Assembly: GCA_949298075.1 (NCBI GenBank)
Contig: CASFVA010000024.1
Span: 1 to 63,972 of the forward strand
Length of the DNA: 63,972 nucleotides
Direction: 5' to 3'
From: an uncultured Lentisphaeria bacterium
GTDB lineage: Bacteria > Verrucomicrobiota > Lentisphaeria > Victivallales > Victivallaceae
Shown here: positions 18,807 to 27,297 of the stretch, in pieces
Position numbering within the stretch: the stretch's first letter is position 1
Layout of the letters: each line of letters begins with the position of its first letter
Position numbers and translations under genes: made by a program
Notes under the pieces: generated by a model
Databases searched by the model: none
Told to the model about the DNA's origin: nothing
Seen by the model: only the letters and a program-made list of their open reading frames with translations

Positions 18807-19409
18807 TCAACGGGCGTAGTACTCAATCACGCTCATGATCTTGGCCTGCACCGGAATCTCGTCGATCTGCGGAGCCCGAACCAGCACCGCCTTGAGATTG
18901 TCGAGATCAACTTCATAATACCCCGGAACAGTCGCGTTGTTCTTGCGGGCCGCTTCGGCAATCGCCGGCGATTTTTCCGCGTCAATGGAGATCGTCTGGC
19001 CTTCTTTCAGGACATAGCTGGCCCGGTCCACCCGCTTGCCGTCCACCAGAATGTGGCCGTGGTTCACATACTGCTTGGCCGCGAAAATTGTGGGGGCGAA
19101 ACCGGTGCGGAACACTGCGGCATCAAGACGCTGCTCAAGACTGCGGAACAGTTTTTCATGGGCCTGACCTTCACCGGCCTTGGCCTTGGCGTAAGCGATC
19201 CGGAGCTGTTTTTCGCTGATCGCATAATGATTGCGGAGTTTCTGCTTTTCCAGCAGCAGTTCGCCGTAGGTGGAAAGCTTCACCCGACGGCCCTTGCCGT
19301 GCGGTCCGGAAGCATACGGACGTTTGACACTCGGACATTTCGGATCACCCCAGATGCACTGGCCGATCCGGCGGCAGAATTTGTGCTTCGCTCGACTTGC
19401 GGTTGGCAT
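18807..19409 (-). CDS. rpsD: 30S ribosomal protein S4
   Basis: 200 residues from ATG 19409 with AAGGG upstream; an in-frame TTG two codons earlier is unlikely. The N-terminal zinc-type region has three Cys ('FCRRIGQCIWGDPKC'), followed by the conserved 'KRPYASGPHG' and the S4 RNA-binding domain 'RLDAAVFRTGFAPTIFAAKQYVNHGHILVDGKRVD'. It binds 16S rRNA early in 30S assembly. In many bacteria rpsD sits in the alpha operon with rpsM-rpsK-rpoA-rplQ; here it stands alone with its own promoter and terminator, as also happens in some other phyla. Confidence 0.97.
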   Translation of the reverse strand: MPTASRAKHKFCRRIGQCIWGDPKCPSVKRPYASGPHGKGRRVKLSTYGELLLEKQKLRNHYAISEKQLRIAYAKAKAGEGQAHEKLFRSLEQRLDAAVFRTGFAPTIFAAKQYVNHGHILVDGKRVDRASYVLKEGQTISIDAEKSPAIAEAARKNNATVPGYYEVDLDNLKAVLVRAPQIDEIPVQAKIMSVIEYYAR

Positions 19410-19501
19410 AACCAATCCCTTTCCTTAAATTTGTGGATTTCCGCGATCTGCCGGGTGTCAAGCCTTCAGGTATTTGGGGCCCGGCAAATCAATCATTTTC
19501 T

Positions 19502-19530
19502 AAAATAGCACACAAAAGCATGTTTTGCAA
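19502..19530 (-). promoter_or_regulatory. Predicted rpsD promoter
   Basis: Minus strand: TTGCAA (19530-19525), 17-bp spacer, TATTTT (19507-19502). It gives a leader of about 85 nt before rpsD, long enough for translational autoregulation by S4, although no specific structure was recognised. Confidence 0.5.
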
Positions 19531-19612
19531 TGCCAGGTTCGTAATTTTACCCAAATAAAATCAGTTTTATAAATAAATAACGGCTTTTCAACAGCTTTTC
19601 AGTTGTAAGAAT

Positions 19613-19640
19613 TTGACTTTTACCGATTTGGGTGTATAGT
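19613..19640 (+). promoter_or_regulatory. Predicted promoter of the SDR/thioester reductase-like gene
   Basis: TTGACT (19613-19618), 16-bp spacer, TATAGT (19635-19640). It is divergent from the rpsD promoter. Confidence 0.6.
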
Positions 19641-19701
19641 AGCCGGACAAGAAAATCATATTTCAGTCTATATTAACTTTCACAAGGATTTGACATCGTT
19701 C

Positions 19702-20868
19702 ATGAAAAAAGTTTTTCTAACCGGCATTACCGGTTTGGTCGGCAGCGCCTTTGTGGTGGGACTGCTTCGAGAGCGCCGGGATTATGAATTTATCTGCCTG
19801 GCCAGAAGGAGCGGCAATAAAAGCGCAGCTGAGCGAACCGCCGACATCATTCGCGATGAATGCCGGTTTGACGGCTGTCCCGAGCTGGCTGATGAGATGC
19901 TGAATCACATTCAGGTCATTGAAGGCGATGTGGTCCAGATTGATCCGGCGGCCCTGGCTGCCGATCCGCTCATGAAGGGGGTGGAAATTATTTTTCACTG
20001 CGCCGCAGATGTCAACCTCGGGAAGGACCCCGGCGGACGGGTGTTCCGGATAAACTACGAGGGAACCCGTAAAGTGGTCGAGTTGGCCAAGCTGATCGGC
20101 GCCAGGGAATTCCACTATGTCGCCACCGCGTATGTCGCCGGCAGGCTCTGCGGTACGGCTTATGAAAAACGTCCAACGACCGCCAACGGGTTCAACAATC
20201 CCTACGAAGAGAGTAAATGCCGGGCCGAGTTGCTGGTGCGCGACAGCGGCATTCCGTTCCGGATCTACCGTCCTGCGATCGTAACGGGGCGGCGTTCTGA
20301 CGGGCGGATTCGCAAGCCGCTGGCTTTCTACCGGATTCTGGAGTTTCTCGGCAAACTCAAAAGTCACCGCTGCAGCAAGCTCAAACTTGATCCGACCGCG
20401 TGGACTGACATGCAGCTCAATTTCACCACTGAGCCTTCGGAACATGTTTACTTTGTTCCGATCGATTACGTTCAGGAAGCGATCGTCTCATTGTTTCCGC
20501 GCCCCATTGACAACGAGACCTATCATATTACCGGTGACAGCCCGGTTACCACCCACCAGATTGAGGAGTCCATCTGCCGGGTGCTGCGGCTGGACGGTGT
20601 TTCCGTCGGCTCGCAAAAGACTTCCGACAAGCAGGACGACAAGCTCATGGGACGGTTTCTCGGTGACCTCTTTCCCTATTTTTCCAGCGACATCATCTTC
20701 GACCAAACCAATGTGCGCCGGGAACTCGGAGACCAGATCCTGGACTGGGAATATGGCGTCAAGGGGCTTGAGACTCTGATCCGGTCATTCTATCTTGACT
20801 ACTTCCCCAATGTCGAGTGGCTGCATAAACTGGCAACTACGGAACCTGACCGTGCGCCCCGGCGCTGA
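19702..20868 (+). CDS. NAD(P)-dependent SDR, thioester/fatty acyl reductase-like
   Basis: 388 residues from ATG 19702; a TTG at 19690 abuts the AAGGA site and is too close to it. It is an extended short-chain dehydrogenase: nucleotide-binding 'VFLTGITGLVGSAFVVGLL', 'IFHCAADVNLGKDP', 'FHYVATAYVAG' and the catalytic Tyr-Lys pair in 'NPYEESKCRAE'. The overall arrangement resembles the NAD_binding_4 / thioester reductase-like group that reduces acyl thioesters, rather than nucleotide-sugar epimerases. An acyl-CoA synthetase is encoded 1 kb away on the other strand, which fits lipid or acyl metabolism, but substrate and direction are inference. Monocistronic, with a terminator just downstream. Confidence 0.8.
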   Translation: MKKVFLTGITGLVGSAFVVGLLRERRDYEFICLARRSGNKSAAERTADIIRDECRFDGCPELADEMLNHIQVIEGDVVQIDPAALAADPLMKGVEIIFHCAADVNLGKDPGGRVFRINYEGTRKVVELAKLIGAREFHYVATAYVAGRLCGTAYEKRPTTANGFNNPYEESKCRAELLVRDSGIPFRIYRPAIVTGRRSDGRIRKPLAFYRILEFLGKLKSHRCSKLKLDPTAWTDMQLNFTTEPSEHVYFVPIDYVQEAIVSLFPRPIDNETYHITGDSPVTTHQIEESICRVLRLDGVSVGSQKTSDKQDDKLMGRFLGDLFPYFSSDIIFDQTNVRRELGDQILDWEYGVKGLETLIRSFYLDYFPNVEWLHKLATTEPDRAPRR

Positions 20869-20890
20869 GCAATATCATGCGAAACTCACT

Positions 20891-20924
20891 GCCCGGTTCT
20901 GGTCTGCGGAGCCGGGCTTTTTTT
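20891..20924 (+). terminator. Rho-independent terminator after the SDR gene
   Basis: A 9-bp GC-rich stem with one G-T pair (20891-20899 with 20909-20917) followed by seven T. hisF begins 27 bp later and has its own AAAGGA ribosome site. Confidence 0.9.
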
Positions 20925-20950
20925 ATTAACATTCAGAAAGGAAACTCAAC

Positions 20951-21709
20951 ATGTCTCAACTGACAATCATGCCGTGCCTGGATATGCGCAACGGCCGGGT
21001 AGTCAAAGGAGTCCACTTTGTCGACATCGCCGACGCCGGGGATCCGGTGGAGTGCGCCCGGGCCTATTGCGCCGCCGGAGCCGACGAGCTGGCTCTGCTG
21101 GATATCACCGCCACCGTGGAAAACCGCAAAACCCTGGTCGATGTGGTACGCCGGGTGGCGGAAGTCTGCACCGTGCCGTTCACTGTCGGCGGCGGCATCC
21201 GGGACGTGCGGTCGGCCGGAGAAGTGCTGGCGGCCGGAGCAGATAAAATCTCCACCAGCAGTGCGGCATTCCGCAACGCGCAACTGATTCCGGAACTGAT
21301 CCGGGAATTCGGTCCGGGCGCAGTGACTGTGGCAATTGACCTTGACGTCAATCCCGCCCTGCCCTCCGGCTACGAAGTTTACATCGATGGCGGCCGGACC
21401 GCCACCGGTGTCGATGCGGTGGAATGGGCCAGACGGGTGGATGATTTCGGCGTCGAAGTAATTCTGCCGACCAGCAAAGCCGGAGACGGCGCCCGCACCG
21501 GTTATGATCTGCCGGTCATCAAAGCAATGTCTGAAGCCTGCCGGGCGAAAATTGTTGCATCCGGCGGCGCCGGCAAGTTGGAACATTTTCTGGAAGCGGC
21601 CCGGAACGGTGCGGAAATTCTGCTGGCGGCCTCGGTGTTTCATTTTCATCTCATTGATATTCCGGAATTGAAGACGTATCTCAGGCAAAACGGTTTTGAG
21701 GTTCGCTGA
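20951..21709 (+). CDS. hisF: Imidazole glycerol phosphate synthase cyclase subunit
   Basis: 252 residues, full length for HisF. It forms IGP and AICAR from PRFAR plus ammonia supplied by HisH (histidine biosynthesis). The two catalytic aspartates are present: 'MPCLDMRNGRVVKG' and 'VTVAIDLD'. 'FTVGGGIRD', 'GADKIS' and the phosphate-binding 'VASGGAGKLEHFLEAARNGAE' are also seen. The loop usually written TSxDRDGT reads 'TSKAGDGA', and the N-terminal Arg that helps gate the ammonia channel in known HisF is replaced, so it is somewhat divergent. No hisH or other his gene is adjacent. Probably a true HisF; a HisF-like enzyme of another pathway is possible. Confidence 0.88.
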   Translation: MSQLTIMPCLDMRNGRVVKGVHFVDIADAGDPVECARAYCAAGADELALLDITATVENRKTLVDVVRRVAEVCTVPFTVGGGIRDVRSAGEVLAAGADKISTSSAAFRNAQLIPELIREFGPGAVTVAIDLDVNPALPSGYEVYIDGGRTATGVDAVEWARRVDDFGVEVILPTSKAGDGARTGYDLPVIKAMSEACRAKIVASGGAGKLEHFLEAARNGAEILLAASVFHFHLIDIPELKTYLRQNGFEVR

Positions 21710-21760
21710 TCAGCGGATTCAGCACTGGAATCAACCTGACGACATTGCCTCAGGGCAAAC

Positions 21761-21793
21761 AAACGGCCGGCGCAAATTCACGCCGGCCGTTTT
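21761..21793. terminator. Bidirectional terminator between hisF and the acyl-CoA synthetase gene
   Basis: A perfect 12-bp inverted repeat (21761-21772 with 21781-21792), 8-nt loop, with A residues on the left and T on the right, able to serve both convergent genes. Confidence 0.8.
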
Positions 21794-21842
21794 CGCTGCA
21801 TTCGCAGCCTGCCACGGGCTGCCCCCGGAATTTAAAGGCGGG

Positions 21843-23486
21843 TTATTTTAGCAGCTCATTCTGCTTGGCGACCAAATGGTCGGCTCCGTAGATTCTGCGC
21901 AGCTTGGGCTTCTCGATTTTTCCTGTCGGATTGCGCGGTACCGATGCAAAAATAATCCGTCGCGGCCGTTGATAGCGGGGCAGATCCAGGCAGAAGGCAT
22001 TTATCTCTTCCTCGGTCAAATGGTGATCGGGCTTGACCTCAATGACGGCGGCGGCAATTTCACCCAGACGGGAGTCGGGCAGTCCGATGACCGCTACATC
22101 TTTGACTGCGCTGTTTTTGCGGATGAAATCCTCAATCTGAACCGGATAGAGATTTTCTCCGCCTGTAATGATCACGTCTTTTTTGCGGTCAACAAGATAG
22201 ATGAAGCCATCCTCGGACTCCCGGGCCATATCGCCGGTGTACAGCCAGCCGTCGGCGTCAAGCACCTCGGCGGTGGCCTTTTCGTCCTTGTAATATTCTT
22301 TCATCACTCCGTCGCCCCGAACCGCCAGCTCTCCCACCTCGCCGCGGCTAACTTCCTGATGCTTTTCATTGACAATCCGGGTCTGCCAGCCATATCCCGC
22401 CACACCGATCGCGCCGACATGGTCGATGTTTTCAATGCCGAGATGAACGGCGCCGGGACCGATTGATTCACTCAAACCGTAATTGGTGTCATAATCGTGC
22501 CCGGGGAACACCGTTTTCCAGCGCTTGATCAGACTGGGCGGTACCGGTTGGGCGCCAATGTGCATGAGCCGCCACTGCTCCAGGTGATAGTCCTCAAGTT
22601 TGATTTCACCGCGCTCAATGGCATCCAAAATGTCCTGAGCCCATGGCACCAGCAGCCACACGATGGTGCAGTGTTCCTCGGATACTGCACGGATGATCCA
22701 CTCCGGCTTGACCCCGCGCAGCAACACTGCCCGGCCGCCCACCATAAAACTGCCGAACCAGTGCATCTTGGCCCCGGTGTGATACAGGGGCGGTATGCAG
22801 AGAAAAACATCGTCATGGGTCTGATGGTGGTGCTGCTGCTCGGTCCGGCAGGCGTGCATCAGGCTGCGATGCCGGTGCATGATCGCCTTGGGGAAACCGG
22901 TGGTGCCACTGGAAAAATAAATCGCCGCCTCCTCCTCATCATCCAGCGGAACCGCCGGAGTCCGGCTGGAACAGTAGGATGCCAGGTTGAAATACGATTC
23001 GGCAAAAGTCGGACAATCCTCGCCGACGTACCAGAAAGCCTGAATCCGGGGCAGCCGATCGCAGATCGCCTCGATGCGTCCGACGAAGGAAGGACCGAAA
23101 ATCAGAACATCGACATCAGCCAGTTCCAGGCAGTATTTGATTTCGTCGGCGGTGTAACGGAAATTGAGCGGCACCGCCACGGCACCGCTTTTGAGAATGC
23201 CGAAGTAAACCGGCAGCCATTCCAGGCAGTTCATCAGCAGAATTCCGACCTTGCAGCCCTTGGAAATCCGGCGGGTGAGCAGCAGATTGGCCATCCGGTT
23301 GGCTTTGCGGTCGAATTCCTGCCAGGTGATTTCGGAGCGGAAGGAATCCGTGCGGCTGGGTTCAATCAGCGAATATTCCCGCCAGGTGGTGTGACGGTTC
23401 TCCAGTTCCTGGGGATTGATTTCAACCAAAGCGGTTTCGCTGCCGTAAAGAACGGCATTGTTTTCGAGAATATCGGTAATCGGCAT
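21843..23486 (-). CDS. Acyl-CoA synthetase / AMP-dependent ligase
   Basis: 547 residues, ANL superfamily. It activates a carboxylic (probably fatty) acid to an acyl-adenylate and then to acyl-CoA. Motifs: P-loop-like 'IYFSSGTTGFPKAIMHRH', 'NYGLSES' (A5 region), 'DGWLYTGDMARESEDGFIYLVDRKKDVIITGGENLYP' (hinge region) and the C-terminal catalytic lysine in 'RNPTGKIEK'. Ribosome site AGAAGGGAAG precedes ATG. It has its own promoter and shares a bidirectional terminator with hisF. Partnering with the nearby acyl reductase-like SDR is possible. Confidence 0.93.
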   Translation of the reverse strand: MPITDILENNAVLYGSETALVEINPQELENRHTTWREYSLIEPSRTDSFRSEITWQEFDRKANRMANLLLTRRISKGCKVGILLMNCLEWLPVYFGILKSGAVAVPLNFRYTADEIKYCLELADVDVLIFGPSFVGRIEAICDRLPRIQAFWYVGEDCPTFAESYFNLASYCSSRTPAVPLDDEEEAAIYFSSGTTGFPKAIMHRHRSLMHACRTEQQHHHQTHDDVFLCIPPLYHTGAKMHWFGSFMVGGRAVLLRGVKPEWIIRAVSEEHCTIVWLLVPWAQDILDAIERGEIKLEDYHLEQWRLMHIGAQPVPPSLIKRWKTVFPGHDYDTNYGLSESIGPGAVHLGIENIDHVGAIGVAGYGWQTRIVNEKHQEVSRGEVGELAVRGDGVMKEYYKDEKATAEVLDADGWLYTGDMARESEDGFIYLVDRKKDVIITGGENLYPVQIEDFIRKNSAVKDVAVIGLPDSRLGEIAAAVIEVKPDHHLTEEEINAFCLDLPRYQRPRRIIFASVPRNPTGKIEKPKLRRIYGADHLVAKQNELLK

Positions 23487-23527
23487 AATGAAGCACTTCC
23501 CTTCTCTGTAATGTCAACAAGTTGAAT

Positions 23528-23555
23528 AATATACCACGGCTTATCGGGATATCAA
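23528..23555 (-). promoter_or_regulatory. Predicted promoter of the acyl-CoA synthetase gene
   Basis: Minus strand: TTGATA (23555-23550), 16-bp spacer, TATATT (23533-23528), about 40 bp upstream of the ATG. Confidence 0.6.
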
Positions 23556-23620
23556 GACCGGCGGCGTCATATTCCGGGCGGATTACTTTACGAAGCTTCC
23601 GGATGACCGGTTCCAACGGC

Positions 23621-23648
23621 TTGAACTGCCCCGGAATTATGGTATATT
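23621..23648 (+). promoter_or_regulatory. Predicted promoter of the glycerophosphodiesterase gene
   Basis: TTGAAC (23621-23626), 16-bp spacer, TATATT (23643-23648), 42 bp upstream of the ATG. Confidence 0.6.
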
Positions 23649-23690
23649 ACTCCCCGGAATTACTGAAATAACCAAATACGGAACTGAATC

Positions 23691-24428
23691 ATGGCACTTG
23701 AATGGATCTCTCACCGCGGCGAATCCGCCGACGCTCCGGAAAACACGATTCCTGCCTTTAAACTGGCCCGGGAGCGGCACACCGACGGCAGTGAATGCGA
23801 TGTCCATCTGACGGCGGATGGTCAGCTGGCAGTCTGCCATGACGACACCACAGAACGCATGGGTGACCGCAAGCTGGTCGTTGCGGCCAGTACGGCGGCT
23901 GAAATCAGCGCGATCAATGCCGCCGGCCCCTTTAAACCGCGTTACGGCACCGTGAAAATTCCGCTCCTGCCGGAAGTTTTCGAGTGCGTAGGGCCCGGAC
24001 GCCGACTCTACATTGAGTTGAAAAACGGTTCGCCGCGCCTGGCCGATGCGGTTCAGCGCCAGCTCCGAAATTCCGGACTCGCACCGGACCAGGTGGTCAT
24101 CATCTCCTTTGATGCGGAAACCTGTACCTACGCAAAAAGAACCATGCCGGCTCACACTGTTCTCTGGCTAACTTCTTTGAACGGCCCCGAAGCCGCCTCT
24201 CCGGCGGCACTTGCAGACCGGCTGCGCGGACTTGAAGTTGACGGCATTGATGCCTGGTCCGAACGACTCACTCCGGAGCTGGCCGCCGCCGTCAAAACCG
24301 CCGGCGGTTACCTTGCCGTATGGACCGTGGACGACGCCGATACCGCCCGCCGGATGATTTCATACGGAGTTGATGCCATCACCAGCAACCGGGCGGCGGC
24401 ACTCCGGGCGGAGCTGCAAACCCTCTGA
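23691..24428 (+). CDS. Glycerophosphodiester phosphodiesterase
   Basis: 245 residues, GDPD TIM barrel. It hydrolyses glycerophosphodiesters to glycerol-3-phosphate and an alcohol. Metal and catalytic residues are visible in 'SHRGESADAPENTIPAF' (His, Arg, Glu), 'SECDVHLTADGQLAVCHDDTTER' (Glu, Asp, catalytic His), 'LYIELKNG' and 'YLAVWTVDDADTARRMISYGVDAITSN'. No signal peptide, so it is a cytoplasmic form like UgpQ rather than GlpQ. Monocistronic, convergent with the GH106-like gene. Confidence 0.94.
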   Translation: MALEWISHRGESADAPENTIPAFKLARERHTDGSECDVHLTADGQLAVCHDDTTERMGDRKLVVAASTAAEISAINAAGPFKPRYGTVKIPLLPEVFECVGPGRRLYIELKNGSPRLADAVQRQLRNSGLAPDQVVIISFDAETCTYAKRTMPAHTVLWLTSLNGPEAASPAALADRLRGLEVDGIDAWSERLTPELAAAVKTAGGYLAVWTVDDADTARRMISYGVDAITSNRAAALRAELQTL

Positions 24429-24490
24429 TTTCACACCAGCGGCCAGACCACCGCCCCTCCGGCCGTTCGGACAGCCCTTTCCCGACCGCC

Positions 24491-27136
24491 TCACGGCAAA
24501 TTATCGAGAAGCTGTACGGACACAATCCCGAACGGGGCTGGAGCCTCAGCGCCGGCGCAGACCATATTCTGAGCGGAATTGAACAGCTCAATTTCCAGTT
24601 GATTCTCTTCCGAACGGCAATATTCGGCGATCGCCACCACTCCCCCGCCGAGCAGAGAAGCGCATTCCCGACCATTCAGACGGATGATTGCCGCTCCGGC
24701 CATCTTGACTTCGAGCAATGCCGCCGGTCCCGAAAATTCACAACGGTAAACCACCTTTCCCCAGTAATACGGCAGCCCCTGCCGGGATAGATCGCCCAAC
24801 TGCCACGGCGACGGCTCCGGCACCGCCCGGAGACCGCCGGCGGCATCAACCAGAAAATTACCTTCCAGATAAATTCGCTCCGGACGTTCTGCCATCACCA
24901 CCCGGTTCAAACCGGGCCGGACAACCTCCGACACGTCGATCCGCCGGAAACACGGATCGCAGGGATGAGCTTCTTCAGACACCTCCAAACGGATGCCATT
25001 AACTTCAACCGGAGAGTCGTTTTCTGCGTAAAGAGCGGTGATTTCGACCCCGGCCGGCAGCGTGATTTCGCCGTTTTCGGGCAGCAGCGCCAGGTTTCCG
25101 GTCAACGTTCTGACCGAGGAAGGCTCCAGAAACCGCGACCGGCTCATCCGGCAGAAGGACGAGTCGCGCCACTCCCCCCGGGAGGCGGAGAAATCCGCCG
25201 GCATCAGCAGCGCGACCGCGCCATCTCTCAAAACAAAATCTGCCGGCAGCTCCCGTCCCCGGAATACAACCCGGTCGGCCACCGGATCATAAAGTTGAAA
25301 CTCCTGTTCCGACTTCAAGCGCGGACTCAGATCGCTCCCGGAAAGATTGAGCATGTAGACCAGTTTTCCCCCGGGAGTCTGCCGCACTTCGACCAGAATT
25401 TCATCGGTTCCTGCGCCGGAAAGCTCCATGGCGGCTGGAATTTCACCCAGGTTTTCATCACTCCAGATCCGACCGCCGCACCGCCGAAATTCAGCCAGCA
25501 TCCGGGCGGTTTCCGGCAGCGGCTCCACCAGTCCAGGCACCACTACATTGGTGTAAGTACCGGCGCCAAGTTGCAGCACGCCGTCCCCGACTCTGCCCTC
25601 CTCCAGCAACAGCGTTTCATCGCCAAGATCAAAACCGACATGGCGGCGCATCAGTTTCAGCATGGCAACTGCCAGGACTTCCTGAATCCGGTCAAAATCC
25701 GGCATGTCCGGGCGCCGCGGCAGGATGTTTTTAAAATTGTCAACCATGTCGGAACCGGCAGCGGAACGGAGAATTCCAGCCGGATACAACACCAATGTAT
25801 TCCGATATGACACTCCTGAAGCCAGTATTTCCGCTATCCGGGTCCAGCGCCGGTTGGCGGCACCGAACACTGTGGCGTAGGGCTGCTGGAATCCATAACT
25901 CGGCGGACAATCCCTGAGGGTGCCCCGTCCCAAAGTGTAGTAGTAAGCATGATGAGTCATCAGATTGACTCCCATGCCCAACTCGAAACGCATCTGCCGC
26001 TCCAGAAAACCGGGGGAGACGCGCCATTGCAGAAAAGTCAGGGTTTCGGCGGAACAGAGTCCGCCGGCAAACTGGTTGGCCACCGACGATGCGGTTTTGT
26101 AAGTCAGCAGCGGATGGGTCAGCCGATCACCGACGTCGCATTTGCGGTCAGCCCGGCCGCAAAAGGGAAAGGCCAGGTAGCGCTGGTCGGCCCGGTCACA
26201 CAGATAGTCGTCGATCGACGGAATGTCTTCCGCCCGCATATACGGCATGGGCGAGCCATAGCAGCGCACTGAATTTACCAGCGGGCCCTCGTCGCCGCAG
26301 AGATGGCCGAGGTAGGCCACCCCCCGGGAGTGACACCAGTCAATCTGGGGCCGGATGAAATTTTTCAGAAACAAATCCTGCGCAATGCGGAAATAATTCA
26401 AACGCACTTCGGCCGACTCGGGCAGGTTTTCCGCCAGGGCCGGAAGATCATCCCGTAAATCGCGGCCGGTCCGCTCCCGATAGGCCGCTTCCAGCAGCGG
26501 CGACCACACATAGCCATCGCAAAAATGCACCAGAAAACTTTCGTCATCCGTGTAAACCGCTTCAATGACTTGACCGAACCATTCGGAAAGGTACCGGTCG
26601 TATTCCGCATGGGTTATGGTCAAAAAGCGGTGGGCCGCTTCAGGATTGAGGGTATCCACATGGCGTGGTTCCCGGTGGATTTCAAAGCAGAGCGCCCCGG
26701 CAACCGCCGCCTCCGCCGGCAGCCGGCGAAATGTCACCGGATCGAAAGCCGCGTAAAGTCCCGGACGGGTGTCACCATAAAAGCAGCGCAGGGCATGCTG
26801 GACGAGATCGGGACGCTCCAGCTGAACCCTCCCCCCAGCATTGCCGCTGGGGAAACCATCCTCGTCATAAAGCCAGATTTTCAGCCCGAGCCGCTCCGCC
26901 TCCCGGCAGGAGTGCCGCACCAGTTCAAACCAGCGTTCGGAGAGATAAGGTATCCGGTTGCCGACCCGGGAATGGATCGCCGCGCCCCGGCAGCCGTTGT
27001 TCTGGAAAAATTTCAACTGCCGGGTGATTTCCACTTCACTCTGTTCACCGTTCCAAAACCAGAATGGATAAACTCCGGGCTCCGGCAGCTTGATCATGGA
27101 TACCTGTTCCTTCATTTCCGGGTTAATGACACTCAT
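24491..27136 (-). CDS. GH106-like glycosyl hydrolase
   Basis: 881 residues at most. ATG 27136 is chosen, but ATG 27094 ('MIKLPEPGVYPFWFW') is equally plausible, having AAGGA 10 nt upstream. The N-terminal 450 residues form a TIM-barrel-like domain beginning 'YPFWFWNGEQSEVEITRQLKFFQNNGCRGAAIH' and 'LGLKIWLYDEDGFPSGNAGG', a pattern seen in GH106-like and related alpha-L-rhamnosidase proteins; 'AVYTDDESFL' may hold an acidic catalytic residue. The C-terminal 300 residues are beta-rich and end with a GH2-type sugar-binding jelly roll ('PYYWGKVVYRCEF'). No signal peptide. Standing alone between a phosphodiesterase and a parvulin, it has no obvious operon partners. Substrate unknown. Confidence 0.72.
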   Translation of the reverse strand: MSVINPEMKEQVSMIKLPEPGVYPFWFWNGEQSEVEITRQLKFFQNNGCRGAAIHSRVGNRIPYLSERWFELVRHSCREAERLGLKIWLYDEDGFPSGNAGGRVQLERPDLVQHALRCFYGDTRPGLYAAFDPVTFRRLPAEAAVAGALCFEIHREPRHVDTLNPEAAHRFLTITHAEYDRYLSEWFGQVIEAVYTDDESFLVHFCDGYVWSPLLEAAYRERTGRDLRDDLPALAENLPESAEVRLNYFRIAQDLFLKNFIRPQIDWCHSRGVAYLGHLCGDEGPLVNSVRCYGSPMPYMRAEDIPSIDDYLCDRADQRYLAFPFCGRADRKCDVGDRLTHPLLTYKTASSVANQFAGGLCSAETLTFLQWRVSPGFLERQMRFELGMGVNLMTHHAYYYTLGRGTLRDCPPSYGFQQPYATVFGAANRRWTRIAEILASGVSYRNTLVLYPAGILRSAAGSDMVDNFKNILPRRPDMPDFDRIQEVLAVAMLKLMRRHVGFDLGDETLLLEEGRVGDGVLQLGAGTYTNVVVPGLVEPLPETARMLAEFRRCGGRIWSDENLGEIPAAMELSGAGTDEILVEVRQTPGGKLVYMLNLSGSDLSPRLKSEQEFQLYDPVADRVVFRGRELPADFVLRDGAVALLMPADFSASRGEWRDSSFCRMSRSRFLEPSSVRTLTGNLALLPENGEITLPAGVEITALYAENDSPVEVNGIRLEVSEEAHPCDPCFRRIDVSEVVRPGLNRVVMAERPERIYLEGNFLVDAAGGLRAVPEPSPWQLGDLSRQGLPYYWGKVVYRCEFSGPAALLEVKMAGAAIIRLNGRECASLLGGGVVAIAEYCRSEENQLEIELFNSAQNMVCAGAEAPAPFGIVSVQLLDNLP

Positions 27137-27202
27137 ACCTCAAATGCGTTCCCTGCGGCAGCGGAGTAGACGGAATTTTCCGTAAACCCCGCCCCTTAAA
27201 TT

Positions 27203-27244
27203 AAACCCCCGTGCCTCAGACCCGACCGAGTCTGAAACACGGGT
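27203..27244 (-). terminator. Hairpin terminator of the parvulin lipoprotein gene
   Basis: A long imperfect stem (AAACCC-GTG--TCAGAC against GTCTGA--CAC-GGGTTT) with an 8-nt loop, about 55 bp after the stop. On the minus strand it is followed by only a short T-rich stretch. Confidence 0.6.
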
Positions 27245-27297
27245 TTGTCCATCCTCGTCCGTCCGCGAAACCTCGCAGACGGAACCTGGAATCCGAT

